Positions 27,801 to 42,800 of a stretch of DNA of 64,000 bases are shown one piece after another; positions within the stretch are counted from its first letter, which is position 1; every line of letters starts with the position of its first letter. A model generated the notes under the pieces. The model was not told the DNA's origin. It saw only the letters and a program-made list of their open reading frames with translations, and did not search any database. Made by a program: the position numbers and the translations under genes. Source of the DNA: Psococerastis gibbosa (lineage: Eukaryota; Arthropoda; Insecta; Psocodea; Psocidae); assembly GCA_963971405.1 (NCBI GenBank), contig OZ020488.1:25873089-25937088 (forward strand), given 5' to 3'.

Positions 27801-30800
27801 AAATATAGCTAACTCAGGCAACAAGGTCAAGTGCGCCTGGCAAATCGTTAACAATGAAACTAGGAGATATAAAAACATTAGGAGAGAGGCTGAAATCAGG
27901 GATGACTCTGGCCAGGTTGTTGATTCAATCAGAGCTTGTTCGATATTTAATAAATATTTTCTATCGGTTCCTAATAATGTATTATCTGCTATAGAGGGTC
28001 TGCGAGGTGGTCACTCCATGGGCTCTGTTACAGAGTGTGTAATAAACAAAAACATATTCATGCATCCAGTTACTGAGGAAGAAGTCTTTACTTGCATTCA
28101 CAATCTTAAGAACAAAAACTCATCGGGATACGATTACATTTCTAACAACCTTTTGAAAAAAGTTGCACCTTCCATTGTCAAACCTCTTGTCCACCTCTTG
28201 AATCTGTCCATGGAGCAGGGTATCTTTCCTGATGAATTAAAAATTGCCAAAGTCACTCCGGTCTATAAAAAAGGGGATCGTGATCAGGCTAAAAATTATA
28301 GACCAATCTCAAATCTTTCCTCTATTAGCAAGGTATATGAAACGTTAATTCTTGAATGATTGTCTAAATTCTTCATAAAACTCAAGATACTATCACTTAA
28401 TCAGTTTGGATTCCTTAAGGGTAGGTCTACTATAGATGCTGTTACTGCCATGGTTGAAAAAGTTATTGAAGAGATGGAAGCTGGAAATGCTGCTGCTTCT
28501 ACCTTTCTCGACCTTACAGCTGCTTTTGACTGTGTGGATCGAGGGTTGCTCATGAAAAAGCTTGAAACTATGGGATTCGAGGGAAGGGTTACGACTTGAT
28601 GCATTCGTACCTGACGAATAGAAAACAGTTTGTATCACTCCCTGATACTAATATTGAGGCTGACAATAATACTTCTATGCATCTACCTGAACTAGATTTG
28701 ATGGATGTTACATTTGGTGTCCCGCAGGGCTCTATATTGGGGCCATTTTTGTTCCTAGTCTATATTAATAGCATTGTAAAGGATAACTTTGTATATGCGG
28801 ACGACACAACATGTCTTACTGTTGCTCCTACACCTAGCGACCTTGAGCTCTCCATGTTTGTAAAGATCAACATGCTTACCCAGGAGCTAGCAGCACACAA
28901 TCTGATGGTTAACTCCACAAAGACTTCTATAATGGTATTCAAAACGAGGCAAACGAACAACCAGCCGGAACCGTGTGTTTTTTTGGAGAAGAATATGCTA
29001 AATAACGAATCGAGCGTTAAGTTCCTGGGCATGCAAATTGATTCTCATCTAAAGTGGGTCGACCATATTGACTTCATATCAACCAAAATATGCTCTGGTT
29101 TGTTTGTACTAAGGAACATTGTTAAAGTATGTGGTGCTGCTACAGCTATCTCAGTTTATTATGCACTAATTCAAAGCCACATTACCTATGGGATTGAGCT
29201 CTGGGGCAATTCTAGCGCTGGCAACCTGCTCAGAATTTTTAAACTCCAAAAAAGAGCTATTAGGTACATTGTGGGAATTAATCAAAGAGAGAGCTGTAGA
29301 CAGCACTTCATTGACCTGAGCATACTAACGGTACCTAGCCTTTATATTTTGCACGTGGCTGTGTATATTCACAAAAATTTAAGCAGTTTCCAGCGGGTAG
29401 AACATGTCCACAATCATGGAACGAGGTCAAGGTCAAACTTGGTTGCCATGCAACACAAAACCCGGCGGTACGAATGTAAGCCGTCTTTTATCGGTGTGCG
29501 CATATATAACAAACTGCCCAATTTAATAAAGACAGCCAAGAACTTGGCAGAGTTCAGAAGGAGTTTGAAGTGTTACCTTATTCAAAGGACATTGTACAAC
29601 ATTCAAGAGTTTTTTGAATAGGGAAGCACTTTGAACTTTTCTTTGGATTCTGTTAAGTTCTTGACTGCATTGTACAATTTAACATTTATTATTTACGCTA
29701 TTGTATTGAAAATCGGTGCAATATAGACTTTCTATTCTATTCTATTCTATTCTATGTACGAGTATTAAACAAAAGACATTAATAATGTTCTCCAAATAAA
29801 TTGTGAGTGAATTCTAGTAACACTGTGTTAAAATATATTTATTTACTTAGATTTACAGCCTAATTACTTTTTGCACTAGATTTAGTAGAAAAAAGAAGTG
29901 ATTATGCCATCCATCACTATCACTACCTATCTGACAATACTGAAAGATTTGAATGGACCCAAATGTTCAAGGGCGTCGGCGGTTAGGGCTCACATGCATG
30001 TACATGCTGGACTATATAGTAATAATATTACTATACAGTAATAATCTGATGTACATGTTTATATATAGGCCTATTGCATTCCCTTGGCGAGAATAATCAA
30101 TTTAAAGATATGGACACCAACCTTGACCACTTCCCCTCCCAAGATACCACGAGCAAATGATTATAAGATTGTTGGAAGATTGTTATTATTTCATTCTTGT
30201 TTGCAGAAAAAGCACTGTCTACGACAAGAAAATATTGTTTACGCTCTAATTAAATAAAAGCAGTGTTAGGTTCTTAAAGACGTCTCCTGCCCTGCTGCAC
30301 ACTTGTTAGTTATTCAGTGTTAATGCACTTGCAGTTATTGTAGTTGAGCCATAAATAGGAGTGTGATAAGGTAGAGCAAAGGCCAGGCACCTGTTCCAGT
30401 CAGCTACTGGATTACGCCCTCCAGGCGACCTGTGTTGAAGTGACTGACGTTTACTTTGGAGCGTAATACGACCTTCAATTCTTTGGCCTGGCATTTCGTT
30501 GCTCAATATTTTATTTTTATTTAGCCTACCATAGGCCCTGATTACACAGTTAAATATTTATTCGATCGAAGAAATACAATATTAGGAATGTTTAAATGTT
30601 GAAGTATACGTATTGAAACTGAATTTAGGTATTCCACTTTCGAGCTTTGGACTTATTACAACGAGTATTGGAACAATATTGGAGTGTGTAATAGGGGGGA
30701 TTGCTATCTCATAAAGTAAACTAATGTGTTTTTTTTTAAATATAATTTTCAAATATTTACAGTACATAATATGTAGACTACACAAAAGAGGCAAAACTTT

Positions 30801-33800
30801 AATTCTTACCAAAAAAATTTGTTATTCCATCCCTTCTATAGGTGTCTAGGCTACTTGTAATTTAGAAGTCTAGTCTAAGAAGTCTAAGAACTAATATCGA
30901 ATTGCTATAATAGCTGAACCTGCTAGTATTATAATGATTATTACTATATAGATATTGTAGTACGGTATAGTATATTTCCAGATTAAAATAATACAATGCC
31001 TGTTATATATAATGCGATACAATAGTACTAGTAGTAGGTGTCTGGTACCTTTAGTATTATTAGATAAAATAAAATAATTAAGAAAATCCAATGAAAAGTT
31101 GGTGCCGTGACTGCCGTCCCAAGTTGAATGTCGAATAAAAAAATTAGTATAGTGCGAAATAAGTTGGATTGCGCAAAATGGTTACATTGTCACAGCTGTC
31201 AGAATGGAGATGTCTCAGTTTGAAAATGTTCGGCCAAAATCTGTTTTATTCAATGTATTTATTGGCATTTACTTTATCTCGCTACCAACTCTAAATAAAC
31301 TGAATTTAGCTGCTGTAAAGATTAACGAACTGTCCGAAAACTAAACTTTGTTGGTGGAACGCGGATTAGATTTAACCTATAGTTCTAAACAAACTATTAG
31401 GGATTTTGCTGATGCAAATTTCAGTGTTGTAGTGGATATTAAAATGTCATCCACTTTTGTTACATGTTAAGTTTTTTAGGTTCCACAAAACTATTATTTT
31501 TGCCATTAAAAGAAAACTTTTTAAAAGTTTATGGCTACACATTTGATACACCCATTACCTCATAATTATTAATATGTTGCACAGATTGTCACTGAACTCA
31601 TCCAATACTTAGCCATGTTTTATCCAACCCCATTTTATATTCATTAGATCATGTCTTATAATTCACCTGCTGAAGCAAAAATCCAAGAGCCAGAGCCCAG
31701 AGGCACAACTGGCAACTACCATGAAATGTTGACAATATTAACAAATCTTGAGCTGGAGCAAGGAAAGGTCCATCCCTTAACCACCGTATCACATCGCTGT
31801 CCCTGCTCTGAAAATTCTTGTTATGTCTAATTTACTCAGTTAAAGTTTCTCACAGTTTGGAAAATTTCGAGGCTGTTCATTTCTTTCCGTCCCCGCGAAA
31901 AATCCAGGGTAATAAGCATAAGCCATAAACCATGTGAAAGCTAAAAAAATTCACTGAGGATTAAACATTCCCTCCAGTAACAGATGCATTGTTATCTCCC
32001 TAAAACCAGTAAAAATTCCAAAATTGAAAGTGTTCAATGTTATTGTGACTGTCTTCCCCCCGCGGCGGCGTGTGTCAGCTAAACTTTAATATTATTGGAC
32101 GGGGGCAACTGCTGAGATACTGAGGGGGATTATCTCCAGAATGCTAAGGGGGGGGGGGAGAAGGACAGAAATGCCGGAGTCTTTTGGCTGTTGGTGGGCA
32201 TCTCGTGTCAATAGCGTCAAAGGGCGAGCTGCCCCCCGACTCCTCTTTCTAGTTTTCGAATTTCCCCTTACTTTCTCTCAGTTGCTGACTTTCTACTTCA
32301 GCTATACTACTTTTATTTTAAATTAAAGAGCATCTCCCTTGAAAGAACCTTTTGAGATACTATAGCGATTATTTTTAATCTTGACCTGGGATTAAAAATG
32401 TAAACAAGATAATTTTGCGGGCATACATTAGTATAATCTTATTCTTGGGGTCAAACCCATTTTGAATAGCACTTTCAATTCTAAAATTATCTGATTTACA
32501 TTTATATCCCAGGTTAAGATTAAAAATAATCGCCATAGATAGCTTTAAAGAATTTGTACGATATTTTGCCTACCATTGTTCTTATGTGTTGTTTAAACTG
32601 AAGGACATACTCGTACGTACTGTACCTACTGCATAAGGCTTACCTGTCGATGGTTGTCGTTCTCTTTGTCCTATGTTACGTACTTGTATCGTATTTGAAC
32701 ATATACATACCCAAACCCACAAACAGTACACATAGGTCCACTGTAATTTAAACGAATTCAAGCTGATTTCACTTATGTACAATATAAAATTGTAGAATAT
32801 GCCAAAATAAGACTTAAATGTAGCGGATGTCAAATCTGGGTATAGGGATGACGAGGGCCGAGGCAGCCACAAAAAGCATTTATCAGTTGATGGATTTTTT
32901 TTATGGAAAGCCAGCAGTTGATTGACGTAGACGAGCGGGATTCCAGGGGAAACTGTTGATGTGTTTATAGGCTCTTTCTCCTAATTAAAGTTTTATGCCG
33001 CGGATCCCTTTCCGCGACATTCTGGGGTCAGAGTCAATGACCGTAGTCCAGGACCGTAGGCAGGCTTAGTTGTTTGATGTTTGAACACATTGTTCGAATA
33101 ACTAGATAATATTTGTGAGAAGTTCACACCTAATCGAGGCGTTATATGGAATAAAGAAAATAGTAAAAAAACAGTGTATTTATATAGTTACTTAACTGAT
33201 ACATACAATTTTGGGTTTCATTGTATCATAGAGTATTCCAATCCCGTAACTTCTTTTAATTCCTTAAGTGGTTTTCTTAATGAAATGAAAACGACTTTAT
33301 TGAAAAACTCAAAAAGAGAACAATAAGACTATAATGTCTTGTCTTCATGCTAACCCTAAAAAGATTGTAATATAAATGTAGTACTTAAAAATTAATACAA
33401 GAGGAAATTAAAAAAACGGGAGAGAAAAAAGAAAAGTATATGCAGAGGGGGTACTTAAGAGTGAAACAAGCTCAAGATGTCGTAGACTATGCAAGAATTG
33501 ACATATTAATTGATCTTTATGAATAAGAGGCTATTTACGGTTCGACCAAGTATTTTCGTGTAAACAGTTACCTACATACTTAATAAAGGAATAAAATAAG
33601 AGGTAGTAATAAAATCACAGTTAGGGTTAACCCTATTCTCGATTTTCAGCGATTTAGTTTTGAAGCCTTAAAACTATGATACGTAAAATCCTTAAATTAT
33701 TTAAGGAATAGCGCCAATATTAATGATTGAATGAATGAAATGAACGAATGAAATTAATTAATGAAATTTCCTTGAACCTCTTATTTAAAGGTGGCAATTT

Positions 33801-36800
33801 ATTGCAACGGCGGTCGAGTCAGCATGACGATCCCCCTCCCCCCTTAGGGAGTTTTTTTGGTCGCACTATTTTTCAATTCATTCTCTAATTTAATAGTGAC
33901 CCCATCTCCATTGCTAGTGTCGTCATCACTGGGCAGACCTAAAACTAGTTGATCTGGGATTTGAAGTAGATGAGTCAGACAATAAAATTCGGGTTCCAGA
34001 ATTAAGAATGCTTGGAATGCGCCAGGTTAAATTCAGGTAGCCAAATTCGGGAGCACAATATCTCCATCCTTTTCCGCATCACGCAATCCTTCAGATTGAG
34101 GCACTCGCTGCATCCCTCCACCTCCAGGGCCATGCTAGACAGATCCATTTCAATCTGACATGACGTATCGTAATCTACTATCGGTTCTAGATTTCCTGCA
34201 ATTGTTTCTTATCTTTCTACAATGCAGTTAATGTCACTGTTTAACAAGGTTTAGTTGAAATTATGGAAAGGATAAAATTTGTTGATATTCCAAAGATTTC
34301 TGAGACAGGAAACACTGACATTATCGGTCCGTGAGTTATAGCCCCCAATGTCGATGAAGAACAGCTTGTCCCTAAAATTGACGAGGCCAACTCCATTTTT
34401 TTTACAAAATGGGGTTTTGATCCGACCTTGCAGAAAATTTTAATGCCCACCTGCACGTTGTAAAATAAAGTGACAAAAGCAGCCAGATTGCGCACAGAAG
34501 CGCTGAGAAGTCTAGGGTTAGCTATAAACTTAATGCAATTTTCAACAGAAAATCCACTCTCCTCAATAATTCTGCAACTTGGGGTTGGCCATGTTTGTAA
34601 ACAGCCTCCTCAAATGTAGAAAAATTATAATCTTTCGACTTATAGTTGCAAAAGAATCGATTAATTTTTACAGCACTGCTAGTTGCTAACTTGCTATGCC
34701 AACGCAATCCCTTTCCACGAAGCCAAACCCTGCCTCCATTTGTAGCTGGTTCATGTAGGCCTGTCTTAAACTCATGTATGTACGATTGACATTCCTTCAC
34801 GAAAGACCAGCGCATGATTTCGCGATGGATGAACCATTGACTGCCATGAACAGACTTGGTAAACTTGTTTTACTTGACGGTGACACTTGTACCTACAAAA
34901 ATGTGGCTGGTTTCATTACGAAAATTTCAAGTAATGATTGTGGCAGTACAATTTAGTTTTTTGCCAATTCCACAGGCGCAATACGAATCGGCATGTTTTT
35001 ATCCTGTAATTTATCGGGATTAAGGGTTCATTCATTGAATTCACCGACCGGAAAGTATGTGACTTAGTTCACTCGGTTTCTGTGGAGTGGCATACAATAA
35101 CGATTACAACCTACGTACAGTAGCGGATCTTTCGGAATCAATCGACAATACTGGCAAGGTGTAACCAAAATGTATGTTTGGAGAATGGTTACCGTACCTA
35201 CCTACAAATGGTCGATTAAATAATTAAAAGATCGTAAAATACTGTTATTGTTCAAATTTGAATGGAATATTACAAAGAAAACTCAATTTTTCCCACAGTG
35301 TGGCTAACATTGCATTGGTTTCATTATTCATGGAATTCTTACGGTGGATGTACCTATGGGGCTGCCTACATCGACCAGGTCTATCTGATAGACTTGCCCT
35401 TGAAGGAAGGACATGACTTTCTTTGATAACAAGGTTAAGCTGCTGTTTTTCAACGGTTTATTAATTGGCAATGGCCATAATATGAATGATTGGGATAAAT
35501 AAATAATGACTTTTTGTTCTATTACTAAGCCAACCAAGCGGAAGGAACTAGGAAGGCCCGGGACCACCTGCTTTACATGCCCTCCGAAGCATGGCCAGAA
35601 AATGTAGCAAGTGTAGGACTCGAGCCAACAACCTTTCGGGTGAAAGCCAGAGTCCGTACCACTACTCCACAACTCCTGCTGTGATCCCAATGCTGTTCAA
35701 AGGGTCCCAATTCAACCCTCTAAATGATAATATGGTTTTTTTTAGTACAACCCACATGACATAATCCATTCATTTTTTTATTCTCTGCCAAAATTTCAGT
35801 AACGCGGGCGTTATTTTGAACGTAAAAAATTATTAATATACGTATCATACCATTTTTAAATCTTTCCCTCCTCAGTAACTAAGTAGTTTCAGTTGCTCAT
35901 TCATTATTGAACCAATTCTATACGCTGTTAGCTTACTAACGAAACATTTAGCTGACTGATTATAGTTTCCCCAGTAAATATTCTAATATCAAGGTGTCGA
36001 ATACAGTATTCATTTCGTAATGGTGTTGTGGAATTTGTGCATTCATTAGATTAAGATATTCCAAAAGTTTGTATTTGCTTACAACGCTTCCCTCCCCCAT
36101 CGTTAAATAACAATAACACTGTACTTTCCAAAGTGAATCATTTAAGCATTGAAGCTGTATGAGTCAGATCTTCGTGATTTGTGCCGAGTTGTGCTCAAAC
36201 TGGGCTATAATTCAATTCACGACTACCCAATTATAAATTTACATCCATACTTTTGTACAAATTACAAGTTGGAAGGGGGACGCCCTATAATTAAAACTTC
36301 TTTTACAGTTTAATAATTAATCTTCGCTGTTGGTAGTGGTACCATTAACTGCCATCCTACAGAGAACTGATTGATCGACACCCACTGAAGAACATCGACT
36401 ACGACCATCCTCGTGATTATCCTATTAAGGCCCGGTCCCACCAACGCACCACCCCCCCCCCCCCCCCCATTCCAGACTTCGATTTCCAAGATATACTCCT
36501 TGCTATTTTTCAAAATCTGGCCACTCCTACTTAGGTCTTAGACCGACAGTGTGTAATTGTGAGGTTTGAGAAGGCATTGAGCATTGGTTTGCGTATAAGA
36601 GAAGCCTGGTCCTCGTGACCTGAAGCTGGAGGCTCGCATTCCAACCAATTCACCAATTGGATTCGACAAGTCGGTGCCGACTGCTCTGTTATTACTCCTA
36701 TCCAATCAGTTCCGCCAACCCTCCGCAGTCTGTACAGTGTACATACTGTACAGTACTAAAGTACATGGTTCCCAAAATGTGGAGGCATGTTAAATGGTTC

Positions 36801-39800
36801 AAATGTTCGTATGCACCTATGCGGGCCATGCTTAGGAAATTGGTAGGGATGTATCCTAAGTTGCGTGTGCTGTTCGACCCGCAATTGAAACGAAGGAAAT
36901 ATCGTTCGATTTTTATTAATGTGTATGCGTATGGAATTGTCGGAATAAGCAAAGTGTTTCGTTCCATTCAAATAAATAAATAAAGATTGACTTTGTTTGT
37001 TCTATTACTAAGCCAACCTAGCGGAGTTAGGGTTATAAATCCCTCTCTTACACTCAACTAGGAAGACCTGGGACCGCCTGTTTTACATGCCCCCCGAAGA
37101 ATGGCCAGAAAATGCAGCCAGTGTGGGACTCGAAACAACAACCTTGAAAGTCTGTACCACTACGCTTCATGTCCTGACAAATGCTAGTCCACCTGTAAGT
37201 AATGGCTTTATATAGCCGTAACACTAACAGCCTAGCCCCGCTAAGTTAAGTAATAGTTGAGCAAAAAGCCATGAATAATTTAGTAAATTTTATGATTTTG
37301 CTAAGTAGATTGTTTTACAGATACTTATAGCTTAACAGATACATGTACAATGTGCGTACATAAGTAGTGGGACTTTCCAGCTTTCCATTAGGAAAACACT
37401 AACCGTATATGTAAACAAAGTGCGACACTGCCATGTTAAGTTTCTACTGTTAATAAATAAAAAGATGACACTGTCGCACTTTGTTTACAAACGGATAGTG
37501 TTCATATTTTCATAATGTGTTCATATTTTGGCAGTTGAATTACCATACTGTACTACATCGCAGCACTGGGAAATAGAATGTCCGGAGGTTCCTCAAAGTA
37601 ACAGGCTATCTAAATTCTTCCGTAGAAAAAGATGCACCGAATGAGGAATCGTTCGCTTTAAAAACATAATTTGAAGTTGTTTTTTTTAAAGGTTAATTGC
37701 TTACAAAAAATTTAATGAATGTATCCGACTAACCTCTTCAATCGCCTCACTAAGTAACCTTATAGGTACTTGTGTCGAGTTACGACACGTCTCCGATCGC
37801 AAGATGTATAGAGACTCGCACAAGTACAAGCATTCTACCACCTGGCCACCGAAGTAATTTGGTATTCCACGATTCATTATTATCTTGGTGACAAATTAGG
37901 GGATAAATCGGCAATTGTTCTGCGTATACGATGATTTCTTCATTTCCTTTAGTTGACAGCTTTATAATAAGCTAGGTTCTCTGAAAGACAGTGCTGAAAT
38001 GCAAGTTTCACATGCAATGTCACGTTGCGTATCTACCTAAAGTCTTACATATATAGCCTGCAATATTGATAAACCCCACCCCATCTCACAAGAGAATAAA
38101 AAACTGGCACAACCAAATTGGGCCGATTTCCTTGAATTATTCCCTAATCCATCAAGTTACGTCAACAATATCTGGGAGTGCACGACTGGTCAACTTGTTT
38201 GGAGGACGGGGAGGAACGCAAACGAGAGGCACGTACGTCACGGCACGAACAGGCCGTGACCAAGTCAGCTAACCGCTCCTACCGAGCAAAAACCGGCAAA
38301 CCGCACCACCTGGAAAACTGCCCGTTCTCACCGTCTTTAAGACGCCGCTCCGTGAAAATTGGAAAGTTCTGGTTTATGCCTTTTTAATGTTGTTCGGATT
38401 GTGGCTCTGAAAGACGATGCGACTAATGAGGACGTTTCAATATACAAGGAGTATCTTATGGGAATTGCAAAACCATCAGTACATACTTGCTCCTGCAGCC
38501 TGATCGAAGCGATTATAATACCGGGTTTAAATAGCAACCCTAGGATTATAACTGTAAACAAACAAATTTTGAATAGCACTGTCCATTATAAAATTATCTT
38601 GTTTACATTTTTAATACCAGGGGATTAAATAAATACCGGTATTATAATCGCCTCGATCAAGCTGCTGATAGTGGAACTAAAATAATGATTTGTAATAATC
38701 AAGATAGTTCAGTAAGTCGTGTATAAGACATGATGAGGGCGTACGAGCCTGTACATTATTGTTTTTAAGTCGTGAAACAACACAAAACAATATGCAGAAC
38801 ATCCTGCAAAATGCTTGTCACTAGCAAAACGGAGCCATATATTATAGGAATAGACAATAGTTGACGCTTCATCTCAATGGCAGCTCCAGCAGATTAAGCA
38901 ACCAGGGCTTCTCCATTTTGACAAACTTATTCATTGCATTGACTGGATGCAGGATGCTGTTGCAAGAACAGATCTAGAAAACTTACTAAGTTATTCCATG
39001 TAGAACAATGGAAGACATGAAGACATGAAGAACGAAACTTATTTTTATTAACTTTCTTCTAAATTATACATTTATACACGTAAATACGTAGGTAACACAC
39101 ACACCTACACAACTTCGTAACAAATTACAGAAAACACTGCATCGGCCCAAGCACATGGGAACACAGTTGGACTGGTTAATTTCTCATAAATTTTGAATTC
39201 AATTTAATTAATTTGAGTTTCATTTTATATTTAGTGGTATATTTTATTTAAACCCGTATGGTCTTGAAGAATGGGATAAAATGTATTTGATTTGATTTGA
39301 TTGACCATTACTTTCACGGTAACATCACATTCCTTACATACAACCAACCAACCGATTACAATATAATATATTTTCCGAATAAATGGCGTTCTTTAAGGAT
39401 CATTTTCGTATTTTAGAATTATTAAAAAATATTAAAAATATTAATTATTAATTATTAAAAAATATTAAAAATAGACTGTGATGAGCTAATATAGGTTCGT
39501 TTTTAAATGGGATCTAGGTCAGAAAAAAAACTAATGGAAGTCGAGTTAAGAATAAAATTGAGTTATGATGCGGTACCTAACTTACATTATAATTTCTGAG
39601 AAAAAGCTCCGTGTCCTATTGTATATATACCATTTATTTCACAATTTTCCCATTAGCTGAACCGAGAAAGTCCCCCGCTTTAACCCGCAATTTGTCAACT
39701 TTCTTTTGTGAAAATAAAATATATCGCTCTAATACCATATATCCATAAGGAAGCTTTCCAAAATATCCCATCATGATGACTGAAAGTTATGTAAGCTAAA

Positions 39801-42800
39801 TATGGGAAAAGTAGTCTGTCATATGTAGGGAGGGGGCTATTGTTAGGCAACTGTGTAATCTCCGGCTTACTTCTTGTTCATTTTGTCATTTTCCATGGAA
39901 CCTCGTCTTGGAAGGGAGTAATGACAAGGAGTATGCAGGCGGTAAGCCCCGCGTGCTCTGGGAATCCTCCCGGCCCCTTACTTAAGCTGGCTCCCTTGAA
40001 AAAGGATATTCTCGTTCTCTGCCTTTTTTATATTTTTCAATTTAGGAGTTGTCCCTGGTGGAGGTTATACAAATGACTTGGCCTTTTGTAAGCCTGAATC
40101 AACGTCCTATACTCTGCTTTTTTACCCTTTTCCGTATTATATTCAGCCTCCCTCAGGTCACTATATACTTACGTGGAGTACTTTTGATGTTGTTTAGATG
40201 ATTTTCATGCTGGGACTTTGGGACCACTTTTTGGGACATTGTGATTCTTTGTGAGAGCGTGTGGTACTTACTTGTGTCCGGGGGGGGGGGCGTAATTTCA
40301 AAAAACAATTTGGGGGGCAAGATGTCAATTAGGCACATTCTTAAACCAGGTTGTAACAATGTCCTCATTAGTCAGCGTCATTGTCGTGAATTTTCCATTC
40401 TCAGGGGGGAGACAAATGACCCCCTTGGGAACCCACATGTGGCCCCTGCTTGTGCCATATAATAATTTCAGACATGTATAGCGCGTTTTGTCTTGGAAAT
40501 GATATCCCTACGACCCTACCACGGGTATCGGGGCATATACCGTGGTATGGCATATCAGTTAACTTACTGGTATTTTTGTTACTCTGTAAACCTGCTGTCA
40601 TATGCCAGGAAAACTTCTTAAGGGGAGTCGTAAGTTAGTGTCATGTTACGGTAACTTAATATGAGCAACAAACTCACGACTTTGACCACAAAAGCCCAAC
40701 TTTGTCTTGTATTGGAACTTGCCTTTAGTTCAGTGCTTGAAAGAGGAGGAATTTGACAATTAAGAACAAGAATATAGTTTTGAACTTTGAAGATTGACAG
40801 AGTTGAGAAAGTTTTTCCTGTCCATCGTATATATCCTTGCCTTATTGTGCTTTATAAAAATGAAGTTTATATAATAAAGTAAAATACATGGTTCTGGGGT
40901 TACTTTCAGACAGAAAGCACTAGCCGTTGTCCATAAGGCCAAACGGCTAATTTATATTTTCAGTTGATAAATATGTTTGAAGTTTCCTGTTTACCCTACG
41001 TTCTATTAAATTGCTTAAATACAATTTAATTCAACTGAGTAGCTCCCGAGCTTCAGAAAAACTACCTTTCGACTGTGGTCGGTCAGGTGTAGGGAGACAC
41101 TGGCATGGCCCCCCCTTCAAGGCTGTAGCCAAGGGGGGGGGGGGCTTATTAGGCTGCAACCCCCCCACCCCCGAAATATAAATATAATTCGGGTAACATG
41201 AATATGTCTTCCTCAGTAAATTACAACATAAACTTTACTGCTGTTAAAATCATAAAACCTCACTATTTAGGATCTATTCAAACATTTTCCCCCGGGGGAG
41301 AACCCCGGTCTCCCTGTTTGGAACAATGCAAATTTGCATTCCTTTGCGAGCTTTCCTGCTGTAAAACCCCACTGTTTTGCACTTAGGTACATTTTCAAAT
41401 CAATTGCAATATTATTTTTATGAATGCGCATTTTTTTTGTAAGGTTTGTAAAATCCATACTTTACTGCTGTTAAAATGCGTAAAACCCCACAATTTTGCA
41501 ATTATATTTACAAATCCCCCCGGGGGAGATCCCCGGGCCCCCTCTTCGGGTTATATGCAATATTATTTCTATATTATCTAAACCGTCGTATTGATAGCAT
41601 TACCTACGATTTAGTCCGCATATAATATTATATATTATTAAAATATTGTATGCCTGTGTTCGCGCCGAAGCTAAATCCTCCAATAAATTGGCGTTTGATC
41701 ATACATACGAATAACACAAGAATAAAATATAAAATAATATAAGAATTACATCTAATTAATACACTTGATACAATTTAATGCTCAATGAATAAATTTACAC
41801 TAGATAGGATCACAGTCTTGTCAATGCCCCCCCCCCCTTTTGAAAATTCTAAAACCGCCACTGTAGGGAGACAAATTTCGCACAAGCTCTGATCCCGCTT
41901 TCTCCCTTTTAAAACGCTATGTGGACGGTCGGACGGATATGAACTTTTCTGCAAGTATCACATTACTTTTACTTTGACTGGCTACCGTCTTGAAATCGTA
42001 CATTTTGCGTAAAATGTGTTAATTACAATTGTTGTAGATAAAAATGCACGTTTTCCGTCACATCTTATTCCATGTCTATTGCCTCTGCGGCCAATATAAC
42101 TGATTTTTTTAATGTTTTTGGTCGGCCGCCATATTGAAACAAAATGACGTAGGATACATTTTTGTGCCGAGTTTCATCAAAATCGCATAATATCTAGACG
42201 GATGTTACAGTGTTTCCTAAAATCGATACATACCGTACATACATATATGCATACATAGGCCTATACAGTACGGTATATAACATTTTGAATGGGGTCATGA
42301 AATGAAAATTTATGAAGAAACTGTGGATGAAATCTCCCTAAGAAATAGTTGAAAAATCCTACTTGCTAAGCATATGCTTGTGCTAGTAAGTAGTGTAACG
42401 TATAGTAACCTAGATACATTACAGTAAATTGTCTGATAAGTCAGTTAAGATATATTTTTACTCCGCTTATGTTTATCCTAAGAAACCTTAAGATGGTCCT
42501 AAGCCCGTTTAAGTCCCGTAGAGCTATAGTTGGAAACTCGCCAAAGTTGGCGCTAAGCTGCGAAATATAAGGGGATATCGCACGAAAGGTTTCGGAAGCT
42601 GCCCGTGTTTATCTACGGGGTAATGGACTCAACCAAATGTGATTATCTACAGTATACATCTTACCCCCTCCTCCTTTCACTTTGGATTACCCTGGTAACC
42701 TAGGCTTATTGGTAATGCCAATTCTATACTGCTGCGACGCGACAACATGTCCCTTATTACAAAATATTTTGTATTTTGTATTATAGACGAAAGCGACTAG

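Larger units (their letters stand above)
26310..29757 (+). mobile_element. CR1-like non-LTR retrotransposon, 5'-truncated and decayed
   Basis: Order in the element: the end of an esterase-like ORF1, an endonuclease-RT ORF2 with one stop and one frameshift, a short 3' UTR, and a TTCTA pentamer tail at 29730-29757. An ORF1 of the SGNH-esterase type together with a short 3' microsatellite tail is typical of CR1-group LINEs. It lies in the sense orientation of the host intron, just after a SINE copy. Confidence 0.8.

Noticed and set aside
38178-38387. GC-rich patch as a hidden exon
   Set aside because: Frames there are Arg/Lys/Thr rich without domain similarity, and no acceptor-donor pair fits phase 0 of the surrounding intron.
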